From Lachnospiraceae bacterium (lineage in GTDB: Bacteria > Bacillota > Clostridia > Lachnospirales > Lachnospiraceae), in the NCBI GenBank assembly GCA_024691145.1, contig JAILNW010000063.1, forward strand, positions 1-5,444: a stretch of 5,444 nt of DNA, in the 5' to 3' direction. The position numbers and the translations under genes were made by a program. Positions 1 through 5,444 of this stretch are shown piece after piece. Each line of letters starts with the position of its first letter. Position 1 is the stretch's first letter. The notes beneath the pieces were generated by a model, which saw only the letters and a program-made list of their open reading frames with translations, did no database searches and was not told the origin of the DNA.

Positions 1-2
1 TA

Positions 3-272
3 CCGAATCCTATATTAGAGTATGATGATTTTGAAAAAGTATTTCTTGGATACGACTATGCATATGCAACAGGAGATAATTATTCTGCTTTGTACAATGA
101 AGTGCCATATATATTCTCAAAGTTTAAACTTAATAATAATGGATTGTTTGAGACAGAGGAAGAAATAAGAGAATATATTAAAGAAAGAGAAAAATTTATA
201 AATGAAAATCCACCTTTAACACTAGAATCTGGGGATTTTACTGTAATTAGGCTGTATGAAGTAAAGTTATAA
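3..272 (+). CDS. 3' end of an unrecognised gene (partial)
   Basis: The frame is open from the first bases of the window to a TAA at 270-272, giving about 89 C-terminal residues. The true start lies upstream of the window. A TTG at 90 is the first start-like codon downstream, but no ribosome binding site precedes it and the frame is open before it, so I read this as a truncated gene. The fragment is rich in acidic and aromatic residues (around LEYDDF, GYDYAYATGDNY), has a charged helical stretch (EEEIREYIKEREKF) and ends in a beta-like segment (GDFTVIRLYEVKL). There is no membrane segment, metal motif or cysteine. It looks like a soluble cytoplasmic protein, but I do not recognise the family. 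A hairpin starts 12 bases after the stop and probably ends the transcript. Confidence 0.7.
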   Translation, partial: PNPILEYDDFEKVFLGYDYAYATGDNYSALYNEVPYIFSKFKLNNNGLFETEEEIREYIKEREKFINENPPLTLESGDFTVIRLYEVKL

Positions 273-284
273 ATTATAAAGAAA

Positions 285-317
285 AGGCTATGTAGTCTGC
301 ACTGGATTACATAGCCT
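285..317 (+). terminator. Hairpin repeat copy 1, probable terminator
   Basis: A 10-bp perfect stem pairs 285-294 (AGGCTATGTA) with 308-317 (TACATAGCCT). The inner part 295-307 can add a few weaker pairs (G-U, T-A, C-G, T-G) around a 5-base loop. It sits just after the stop of the partial first gene. The bases after the stem are not a clean T run; the nearest T-rich tract is about 25 bases on (341-351), so termination efficiency is uncertain. The outer arms are identical to those of two other hairpins in this window. Confidence 0.65.
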
Positions 318-520
318 CAGTTACTATTCTGATATTATTCAATTATTTTTTATCTGCAAAAATTGAGTAACAGCTTATACATAGCCAATAGTCATTGAGA
401 TTGTTGTGTAAACCATTTTACTGTCCTACATGGAGATTGTAAGAAAAATAATACAAAACAGAGTTGAAAGCACAGTAAATACAATATTGCTTCTTATTAT
501 TTATAAAGTTTAAAAAACTC
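318..520. other. Intergenic stretch without a convincing gene
   Basis: Between the first hairpin and the next promoter there is about 200 bases of AT-rich sequence with no supportable gene. It contains an unpaired extra copy of the hairpin right arm (TACATAGCC, 378-386). It also has a short GTTACT/AGTAAC inverted pair (about 320-370) and a 12-base word (324-335) that recurs at the 3' end of the protease gene. A 27-codon ATG frame at 430-513 lacks a ribosome binding site and is not called. Confidence 0.5.
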
Positions 521-549
521 TTGAAAAAATAAAATATATTTGATACAAT
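521..549 (+). promoter_or_regulatory. Sigma-A promoter of the radical SAM gene
   Basis: The -35 box TTGAAA (521-526) is followed by a 17-base spacer and the -10 box TACAAT (544-549). A TG dinucleotide at 541-542 makes it an extended -10. Transcription should start near 556, giving a leader of about 30 bases that includes the ribosome binding site. No operator-like palindrome overlaps it, so it looks constitutive. Confidence 0.75.
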
Positions 550-585
550 ATAATTGTACAAAATATAAAAAAGGAGAAAAAACTT

Positions 586-1683
586 ATGATAAATGATAAT
601 GAATTTGATTTACAGAATTATCTTACTCAAGGTGTAGAACGAATAGTAACTGATGCAATAAAAGCTACTGTAAAGGATCCTAAGGAAAGTGCTTTTATGT
701 TAAAGTTTGCTGCTTCAAGCCGTTCAGCTTCAAAAAAGCGTCGTAAAGCTGAGGATAATGGAGAACATATTCCGCCATTTCTTATAGCAAGTATAACTAG
801 CAGCTGTAATCTTCACTGTGCAGGGTGTTATTCACGCTGCAATCATGCTACAGTTGACAGTGAACCAGTAAAGCAGCTGACGGATGAAGAGTGGCAGAGA
901 ATATTTGACGAAGCTTTGGAACTAGGCATAAGTTTTATACTGCTGGCAGGGGGAGAGCCTATGCTGCGTTCTGGTGTTATAAAGGAGGCAGGTAAAAGGC
1001 AGAATATTCTTTTTCCTATTTTTACAAATGGAACCTATCTTAATGAAGAATACATGAATCTGTTTGACAAGTGTCGTAACCTTATTCCTATAATGAGTAT
1101 AGAGGGTGACCGAAAGCGAACAGATGAGAGACGTGGAGATGGTATCTATGACAAACTTATCTCCAATATGGATGAAATAAAAAAGAGAGGCTTGATATTT
1201 GGTGCATCTGTGACAGTTACAACAAAAAATTATAAGGAAGTTACTTCTGAGGGATTTTTAAACAGCCTGCAGGAAAGAGGCTGCAAGGCGGTAATATTTG
1301 TTGAGTACGTTCCTGTTACTGAAGAATCTAAGGAACTTGCGCCAGGAGACAGCCAGCGAGAATATTTACAAGGTGAAATAAAACGACTAAGGGAAACTCG
1401 TCCCGAGATGGTTTACATATCATTTCCAGGTGATGAAAAAAGTTCTGGAGGCTGTGTTGCAGCAGGACGTGGATTTTTTCACATCAATTCCCACGGAGCA
1501 GCAGAACCATGTCCGTTTTCACCATTTTCGGATATAAATGTAAGAGACAGTTCTTTAAGGGAGGCCATGAACTCTCCGCTGTTTAGAAAACTAAGAGATG
1601 AAGGCTATCTTTTGGAAGATCATGAAGGCGGATGTATACTTTTTGAAAAACGTGAATTAGTTGAAAAACTTATAAATGAGTAA
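586..1683 (+). CDS. Radical SAM protein with a twitch/half-SPASM-like C-terminus
   Basis: This is a 365-residue cytoplasmic radical SAM enzyme. The cluster-binding CX3CX2C motif is C74, C78 and C81 (SCNLHCAGC). It is followed by an extra C85, and the SAM-binding GGEP motif is at 122-125, all in the expected order of the half-barrel. The C-terminus carries C290-X13-G304-X4-C309, the opening signature of SPASM and twitch domains, but the later CX2CX5CX3C block is missing. Only C350 (EGGC) remains, so at most one auxiliary 4Fe-4S cluster is expected. The ATG at 586 is preceded by AAGGAG (571-576) at 9-base spacing. A Lys/Arg-rich helical N-terminus (residues 1-60) precedes the core. It is monocistronic between its own promoter and a hairpin that begins at the stop codon. 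The family includes enzymes that modify peptides or cofactors, but no precursor peptide or partner gene is adjacent, so the substrate is unknown. Confidence 0.93.
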   Translation: MINDNEFDLQNYLTQGVERIVTDAIKATVKDPKESAFMLKFAASSRSASKKRRKAEDNGEHIPPFLIASITSSCNLHCAGCYSRCNHATVDSEPVKQLTDEEWQRIFDEALELGISFILLAGGEPMLRSGVIKEAGKRQNILFPIFTNGTYLNEEYMNLFDKCRNLIPIMSIEGDRKRTDERRGDGIYDKLISNMDEIKKRGLIFGASVTVTTKNYKEVTSEGFLNSLQERGCKAVIFVEYVPVTEESKELAPGDSQREYLQGEIKRLRETRPEMVYISFPGDEKSSGGCVAAGRGFFHINSHGAAEPCPFSPFSDINVRDSSLREAMNSPLFRKLRDEGYLLEDHEGGCILFEKRELVEKLINE

Positions 1684-1726
1684 AATAAAGGCTATGTAGT
1701 CCGAAGTGGATACATAGCCTTTATTT
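1683..1726. terminator. Hairpin repeat copy 2, bidirectional terminator
   Basis: A 16-bp stem pairs 1683-1698 with 1711-1726 (core AGGCTATGTA/TACATAGCCT). An unpaired G follows at 1699, then an inner TCC/GGA stem (1700-1702 with 1708-1710) and a 5-base loop. It lies between the convergent stops of the radical SAM gene (1681-1683) and the protease gene (1736-1738). The arms end in A-rich and T-rich runs, so it can serve as a terminator on both strands. Confidence 0.8.
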
Positions 1727-1735
1727 ATTGTAATT

Positions 1736-3598
1736 CTATTCTGATATATTAACTACAATTGAGTCAGATTCCTGAGATTTTTCAAGTTTAATCGTGATGC
1801 CAGGATTTATTGTTGCTTTTTCATAGGAATCATACCAGCAGAAGCCTGAAGTGCTGCTGTTTATAGTTGTACCGGCATTCATATAATCACCGTTACCTAC
1901 AAGTTTTACAAGCTGTATGCCATCATGAGATGAATAGTAACGGCTATAGTTATTATATTTAAAGTATCCGGCACCATATTCATACACCGTATCAGTTACT
2001 GCGTGAATAATTCTTAGACCAGAAGTATTATTAAGGTATGAAGCCATATTTTTATCAGGTGTATCATACTGGATAATAAAGAATTCACTGGTATATACAC
2101 TGTCATCAGTGGTATAATTTCTAGGAACGATAATACATTCTCCTGATTTCTGTGCAGAATGTAAGGTGTATGACTTTGAACCTCCAGCATAAACGGAAAC
2201 GTCATTTTTCTTAAGCCATCCAAGAAGAAGCTTTGATACCATAAGATAATCACCATTCATATCCTCCATTACAGAACTTCCAGCGATACCTTTCATATTC
2301 TCAAAATCCGCAGTATTATATTTATAATAATCAGGAAGTCCCATGCAGTGACCGAATTCGTGGCACATTTCCTTAACGTAATAATCTTCATTTCCCTTAA
2401 CAGGTGAGGCATCATTTATTATAAAATTGTAAGGTTTAACTCCATCTAAGGAATATGAAGGATTATCCCACCAGGTAGCCTGGCATCCATACCAGTAGTC
2501 ATCATTTCCAATAATATTTAAAGTAAATGAATCAATATATCCGTCTTTGTCGCTGTCATATTTGCTATAATCTACAGTACCATCTACACTGTTAAGTATC
2601 TCCATTGCAAGCTTCTCATATGAACCTTTATCTTTATAGGATTCAATGCCATTTTTGGTTGTGTAAAAATATACGTCACCAGTAAGCTTCAGTGTGCCAT
2701 AGGATGCATTATTGACAAATGTGGACATGCTGGTACTATTATTTCCAAATAGAACATTTGAAAGCTCACTTTTACTAAGTGCAGTACCCTTTATCTTATT
2801 ATCTGGAAATGTTACGACAAATATAGGCATATTAACATTGCCACTTGATGGAGTAAGGTGATTAACCAACTTTGAACATATATTTTGAATATATGAACCA
2901 TCATCAGGCTTTTTGGTAACAGAAGGTGTTGTTTTTTTTGAAGGTGCATTTGTTTTAGCTGGGGTTTTAGTAATAACAGGAGCTTCTGTTATAACAGGTT
3001 CTTCTGGTATATCAGGTGTTATAATGTCTTCTTCAGTGTCATCCGTTTCATCTGAAACTTTTGTAATTCTGTATAAATTTATACCGCTGTTTTTGGACAT
3101 TATTCGAACAGAAGAGCTTTCTCCCGTATATGTGAAACAATAGGCTGATAGTGTTGGACTTGATTTAAATGTATCAACAACTCCATCATTATCAGTAATA
3201 ATTAAATATCTGCTTATAAAATACGAATTTGATTTTGATAAAATTTCAATCTGATCACCATTAGCAACTGGAATTTCAACTGTTCTGTAGGAACCATTAC
3301 CACATCCATTTAATTTAAGACATTTTGAAAATGTTTCTGAACCATAGGTTTCATTGCACTGAACAATTGACACCGGCTTTTGGGCAGTAGCATAAATAGT
3401 CATGTTGTCGGTGGTAATATCATTAGTATAATTTCCAGTTGTTAAATCAGAATTATTAAAATACCATGTGGTCTGGTTGCTGCTATTCAGGATAGAAGAA
3501 TAGCCTGCTTTTGATTGTGTTTTTCTGATAAATGTAAATATGATACAGGTTATTGAACAAAGAATAATAAAATAATAAATTTTGTTTGATTTCCTCAT
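1736..3598 (-). CDS. Exported M6-family (immune inhibitor A-like) metalloprotease
   Basis: This is a 620-residue secreted or membrane-anchored zinc protease. Residues 1-7 are basic and 8-24 form a hydrophobic segment (signal peptide or anchor; no clear AXA site or lipobox). Residues of about 40-180 look like an all-beta N-terminal domain, of a kind I associate with clostridial extracellular enzymes; that match is tentative. A Pro/Thr/Lys-rich linker covers about 183-235. The catalytic domain follows, with HEFGHCMGLPD at 413-423 (zinc ligands H413 and H417, catalytic E414). A Met-turn-like VMEDMNGD (443-450) leads into SKLLLGW, as in M6 enzymes. D348-D356 (DSDKDGYID) matches an EF-hand calcium loop, suggesting calcium stabilisation. 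The ATG at 3598 has an AGGGGG box 9 bases upstream. The gene has its own promoter and converges on hairpin copy 2. Peptide substrates are unknown; degradation of host or dietary protein is a guess. Confidence 0.93.
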   Translation of the reverse strand: MRKSNKIYYFIILCSITCIIFTFIRKTQSKAGYSSILNSSNQTTWYFNNSDLTTGNYTNDITTDNMTIYATAQKPVSIVQCNETYGSETFSKCLKLNGCGNGSYRTVEIPVANGDQIEILSKSNSYFISRYLIITDNDGVVDTFKSSPTLSAYCFTYTGESSSVRIMSKNSGINLYRITKVSDETDDTEEDIITPDIPEEPVITEAPVITKTPAKTNAPSKKTTPSVTKKPDDGSYIQNICSKLVNHLTPSSGNVNMPIFVVTFPDNKIKGTALSKSELSNVLFGNNSTSMSTFVNNASYGTLKLTGDVYFYTTKNGIESYKDKGSYEKLAMEILNSVDGTVDYSKYDSDKDGYIDSFTLNIIGNDDYWYGCQATWWDNPSYSLDGVKPYNFIINDASPVKGNEDYYVKEMCHEFGHCMGLPDYYKYNTADFENMKGIAGSSVMEDMNGDYLMVSKLLLGWLKKNDVSVYAGGSKSYTLHSAQKSGECIIVPRNYTTDDSVYTSEFFIIQYDTPDKNMASYLNNTSGLRIIHAVTDTVYEYGAGYFKYNNYSRYYSSHDGIQLVKLVGNGDYMNAGTTINSSTSGFCWYDSYEKATINPGITIKLEKSQESDSIVVNISE

Positions 3599-3642
3599 TT
3601 GTAAATACCCCCTATAAATTGATAAATCCTCACTACACTTTA

Positions 3643-3671
3643 ATTATAACATTTGAAAATATAAATGTAAA
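3643..3671 (-). promoter_or_regulatory. Sigma-A promoter of the protease gene
   Basis: Read on the minus strand, the -35 box TTTACA (3671-3666) and a perfect -10 box TATAAT (3648-3643) are separated by 17 bases. The expected start is near 3636, leaving a leader of about 38 bases that contains the AGGGGG ribosome binding site (about 3608-3613). Confidence 0.75.
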
Positions 3672-3697
3672 GCAAATATTAAATAAATATTACATCA

Positions 3698-3719
3698 AGT
3701 TAATATTTAACTAGCGCTA
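3698..3719. promoter_or_regulatory. Candidate operator palindromes between divergent promoters
   Basis: Two palindromes adjoin: AGTTAA-TAT-TTAACT (3698-3712) and TAGCGCTA (3712-3719). They lie between the -35 boxes of the protease promoter (3666-3671) and the hydrolase promoter (3733-3738), where one regulator could act on both genes. In AT-rich DNA the first palindrome could occur by chance, and no regulator gene is in the window, so this is only a candidate site. Confidence 0.35.
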
Positions 3720-3732
3720 TAATAATATGATG

Positions 3733-3761
3733 TTGCATCTGCCATTATGATAGTTTATAAT
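3733..3761 (+). promoter_or_regulatory. Sigma-A promoter of the MBL-fold hydrolase gene
   Basis: The -35 box TTGCAT (3733-3738) and a perfect TATAAT -10 box (3756-3761) are separated by 17 bases. Transcription would begin near 3768, giving a leader of about 28 bases. It points away from the protease promoter. Confidence 0.7.
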
Positions 3762-3795
3762 ACATATAAAGTTTTGAAAGAAGAAGGGAGTATTT

Positions 3796-4674
3796 ATGAG
3801 AAGTAGTAAAGTAAAACCAAAACAGATGATTATCCCTGAGAGGGTAAATTATATAAAAAATGCAGAATTAGACAAGCTTAGATTTATATGGCTTGGACAT
3901 TCATCAATATTTGTGCAGACAGGGGGACAGAATATTCTGATTGATCCTGTATTTAGTAATGTTACGTCCCCGGTAAGATTTATAGGACCTAAGAGATTTA
4001 CTAAGGTGGCAATTAGACCTGAGGATTATCCTGATATAGATGTTGTTGTAATATCCCATGATCATTATGACCATTTGGATAAGGCAACTATTAAAATAAT
4101 GGATTCTAAGGTTTCTCATTATGTGGTACCTATGGGAGTAGATAAGATTTTAAAGAAGTGGAAGATTAGTGAAAGCAAGATTAATGTGCTTAGCTGGTGG
4201 GAAAGTGTTACATTACAAGATAATCAGTACACATTAACACCGTCAAAGCATTTCAGTGGGCGTAATCCCCTAAAAATGAATAATACTGTGTTTGGCGGCA
4301 TCTATATAAAAAATGACAATTATAGTGTGTATTATACAGGGGATGGTGGATACAGTAAATTTTTTAAGGAAGTTTATGAGAAGTTTGGGGAGACAGACCT
4401 TATGTTTGCTGAGTCTGGACAGTATAATAAAAACTGGGCGGATCATCACATGTTTCCTAATCAGACTGTTACTGCCTGCAAAGATGCCAATGCCAGATGG
4501 TTTGTGCCTGTACATTGGGGAGCATTTGTACTTTCAACCCATGCATGGAATGAACCTCCTGAAAAGACTACAGAATATGCAAAAGAAATGGGATTAAACA
4601 TAGCAACTCCAAGAATAGGACAGCTTGTGGATTATGATAATATAGGAGAATATCAGGAGAAATGGTGGAAGTAA
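3796..4674 (+). CDS. MBL-fold metallo-hydrolase, UlaG/NAPE-PLD type
   Basis: This 292-residue soluble protein is a metallo-beta-lactamase-fold hydrolase of the COG2220-like group that includes UlaG lactonase and N-acylphosphatidylethanolamine phospholipase D. The metal motif HDHYDH (H88, H90, D92, H93) follows a typical N-terminal strand pair (WLGHSS 32-37 and ILIDPVF 47-53). Further ligands expected for the fold are H152 (in PSKHFSGR), D183 (in TGDGGY) and H240 (in PVHWGAF), so the dinuclear site looks complete. Length is normal for the family and there is no signal peptide. The ATG at 3796 has GGGAG (3786-3790) 5 bases upstream; a later ATG at residue 11 lacks one. It has its own promoter and ends at hairpin copy 3, so it is monocistronic. 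Family members cleave phosphodiesters, lactones or other esters; the substrate here cannot be told from sequence. Confidence 0.92.
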   Translation: MRSSKVKPKQMIIPERVNYIKNAELDKLRFIWLGHSSIFVQTGGQNILIDPVFSNVTSPVRFIGPKRFTKVAIRPEDYPDIDVVVISHDHYDHLDKATIKIMDSKVSHYVVPMGVDKILKKWKISESKINVLSWWESVTLQDNQYTLTPSKHFSGRNPLKMNNTVFGGIYIKNDNYSVYYTGDGGYSKFFKEVYEKFGETDLMFAESGQYNKNWADHHMFPNQTVTACKDANARWFVPVHWGAFVLSTHAWNEPPEKTTEYAKEMGLNIATPRIGQLVDYDNIGEYQEKWWK

Positions 4675-4952
4675 GGAAAAGGCTATGTAGTTCCAATATG
4701 GAATACATAGCCTTTTGAAGAGTTTGTATACAGGTGATATTTTATTGATATAATTATCAATATCAATTTCTTCAACAGGTATTGCATCCACTTTTTTATA
4801 ATTTAAGTTTTTATAGCTGCCTAACTGAAAAATGTAACAAGAGGATGCATCTGATGCTGCTAATGCTTTTTTCATAGTTTCACATTGTTCATACTTTACT
4901 TTGGAAGAACAACCGCAGAAAAAGTTAAGCACAAAGTATAAATTAAATACAT
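4594..4952 (-). pseudogene. Broken small lipoprotein-like gene
   Basis: An ATG at 4952 reads MYLIYTLCLTF and then goes out of frame, stopping after 18 codons. The next frame continues with FCGCSSKVKYEQ and stays open to 4594. One extra T in the T5 run at 4919-4923 would join them into a lipoprotein signal peptide ending in a GCSS lipobox, followed by a plausible soluble segment (to about residue SPVYK, near 4720). Without the repair only a GTG at 4932 is available, which leaves no real signal peptide. No ribosome binding site is visible. The last 35 or so codons run through hairpin copy 3 and antisense to the hydrolase gene, so they are probably not native. I do not recognise the mature part. 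It could be a decayed or truncated gene, or carry a sequencing indel. It lies 19 bases downstream of the Ig-like gene on the same strand. Confidence 0.4.
4677..4716. terminator. Hairpin repeat copy 3, terminator
   Basis: A 13-bp stem pairs 4677-4689 with 4704-4716 (AAAAGGCTATGTA/TACATAGCCTTTT). An unpaired G at 4690 is followed by a 5-bp inner stem (TTCCA 4691-4695 with TGGAA 4699-4703) and a 3-base loop. It starts 2 bases after the hydrolase stop and ends in TTTT, a good intrinsic terminator shape. The A-rich left arm would give a U-rich end on the minus strand, so it may also stop transcripts from the right. Confidence 0.8.
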
Positions 4953-4971
4953 TCTAATATTATTTTTTTGT

Positions 4972-5444
4972 TTAATCAATTGTAAATGTACCATATGTAT
5001 CACCTATTTCAATAGCATAAGTTCCGTTTTTTAATGGCATATAAGAGTCTATGGATAATTCTTTTGTAATAGTTTCACCTGGAGCTAACATTTCTCCGTT
5101 AGAAGCAAAAGTTTTGTGTGATGTCATATACCCAGGTAAAATATACAAAGTGTTATCAACAATAACATCTAAATTCCATATTTCGCAACCTATATTTTCC
5201 TTAGAATTATTTGTTAATGTGACTGTTACGATATTATTTTCAAAAGTGGTTGTAACTTCCGCATTTTTAACGTTAATTGTTTTTTTGTTCTTTGTAAGAA
5301 AATAAGTATTCCATTTTTCGCTTATTTGTTGAAAATACCACGAACAAGGCAAATCAATCTCAGAACAACTTGTACGTGGTATTTTCAACAAATAAGCGAA
5401 AAATGGAATACTTATTTTCTTACAAAGAACAAAAAAACAATTAA
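4972..5444 (-). CDS. Ig-like/beta-sandwich domain protein, N-terminus unreliable (partial)
   Basis: The frame is open from the window end down to a TAA at 4974-4972. The first start-like codon inside is a TTG at 5391, which would give 139 residues, but no ribosome binding site supports it and the frame continues upstream. Counting from that TTG, residues of about 40-139 are strand-rich and lack long helices. The segment LAPGETITKELSID...YMPLKNGTYAIE resembles the end of bacterial Ig-like domains found in lipoproteins, so an extracytoplasmic role is likely. That assignment is by resemblance only. The first 16 or so residues are encoded by the loop and right arm of a perfect inverted repeat that folds back on the gene's own sequence, so they may not be real. 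The downstream neighbour on the same strand is the broken lipoprotein-like gene. Confidence 0.6.
   Translation of the reverse strand, partial: NCFFVLCKKISIPFFAYLLKIPRTSCSEIDLPCSWYFQQISEKWNTYFLTKNKKTINVKNAEVTTTFENNIVTVTLTNNSKENIGCEIWNLDVIVDNTLYILPGYMTSHKTFASNGEMLAPGETITKELSIDSYMPLKNGTYAIEIGDTYGTFTID
5273..5444. repeat. Perfect 70-bp inverted repeat with 32-base spacer at window end
   Basis: Bases 5273-5342 are the exact reverse complement of 5375-5444, with no mismatch over 70 positions. After one A/A mismatch (5343/5374) five more pairs form (5344-5348 with 5369-5373), leaving a 20-base loop. The right arm reaches the last base of the window, so the full length is unknown. The left arm lies inside the Ig-like coding frame. 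Such identity suggests a fold-back chimera or assembly end rather than an evolved element, but a genuine inverted duplication cannot be excluded. Confidence 0.95.

Noticed and set aside
430..513. 27-codon ATG frame with a hydrophobic tail upstream of the radical SAM gene, a possible precursor peptide or small membrane protein
   Set aside because: There is no ribosome binding site before it and no cysteine or leader-like motif, and it ends just before the promoter of the radical SAM gene, so the two are not co-transcribed from that promoter. Not supportable as a RiPP precursor.
2913..3143. Forward frame rich in Val and Ser inside the protease gene
   Set aside because: It is the antisense of the Pro/Thr/Glu-rich linker and adjoining region of the protease, with no ribosome binding site or promoter; its low-complexity composition is explained by the linker codons.
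3904..4119. Minus-strand frame inside the MBL hydrolase gene
   Set aside because: It lies entirely opposite a well-supported coding sequence with intact motifs and has no translation signals. The same holds for the frames at 4270-4515 (minus) and 4313-4597 (plus).
285..4716. The repeated hairpins as a CRISPR array or transposon ends
   Set aside because: The copies are 1.4 and 3 kb apart, each is an inverted repeat by itself, and they sit at gene 3' ends with no spacers, cas genes, transposase or target-site duplications.
4744..4761. ATTGATA-TAAT-TATCAAT palindrome as an operator
   Set aside because: It falls in the codons for an Asp/Ile/Asn-rich stretch of the broken lipoprotein-like frame, away from any promoter, so composition explains it.
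5051..5305. Forward frame opposite the Ig-like gene
   Set aside because: It has no ribosome binding site, and the minus-strand frame has better protein-like composition and a recognisable beta-domain ending.

Overview
The window is AT-rich DNA with strong AGGAG-type ribosome binding sites, textbook sigma-A promoters, and TAA/TAG stops in the standard code. The protein repertoire is a stand-alone radical SAM enzyme, a secreted M6 protease with a Pro/Thr-rich linker, and an MBL-fold hydrolase. Together these point to a low-GC Gram-positive bacterium, most likely a gut or rumen Clostridia member (Lachnospiraceae-like). That placement is an inference from style, not a database match.

Layout from left to right. 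Bases 1-272 hold the 3' end of an unrecognised forward gene, followed by an inverted-repeat hairpin (285-317) and a gene-poor stretch. A strong extended -10 promoter (521-549) drives a 365-residue radical SAM protein (586-1683). A second hairpin (1683-1726) separates it from the convergent gene for a 620-residue exported M6-family metalloprotease (1736-3598, minus). A divergent promoter region (about 3599-3795) with two small palindromes serves the protease and a 292-residue UlaG/NAPE-PLD-type MBL-fold hydrolase (3796-4674). A third hairpin (4677-4716) follows. On the minus strand beyond it lie a broken, lipoprotein-like small gene (about 4594-4952) and a partial gene for an Ig-like or beta-sandwich secreted domain (4972-window end).

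The main genes look like separate transcription units rather than one pathway: each has its own promoter and ends at a copy of the same hairpin. No defence, CRISPR, transposase or RiPP cassette is visible. The two most distinctive sequence signals are non-coding. One is a hairpin family with identical outer arms, in three copies at gene ends within 5.4 kb. The other is a perfect 70-bp inverted repeat that runs to the last base of the window, which I suspect is a contig-end fold-back, so the start of the last gene should not be trusted.
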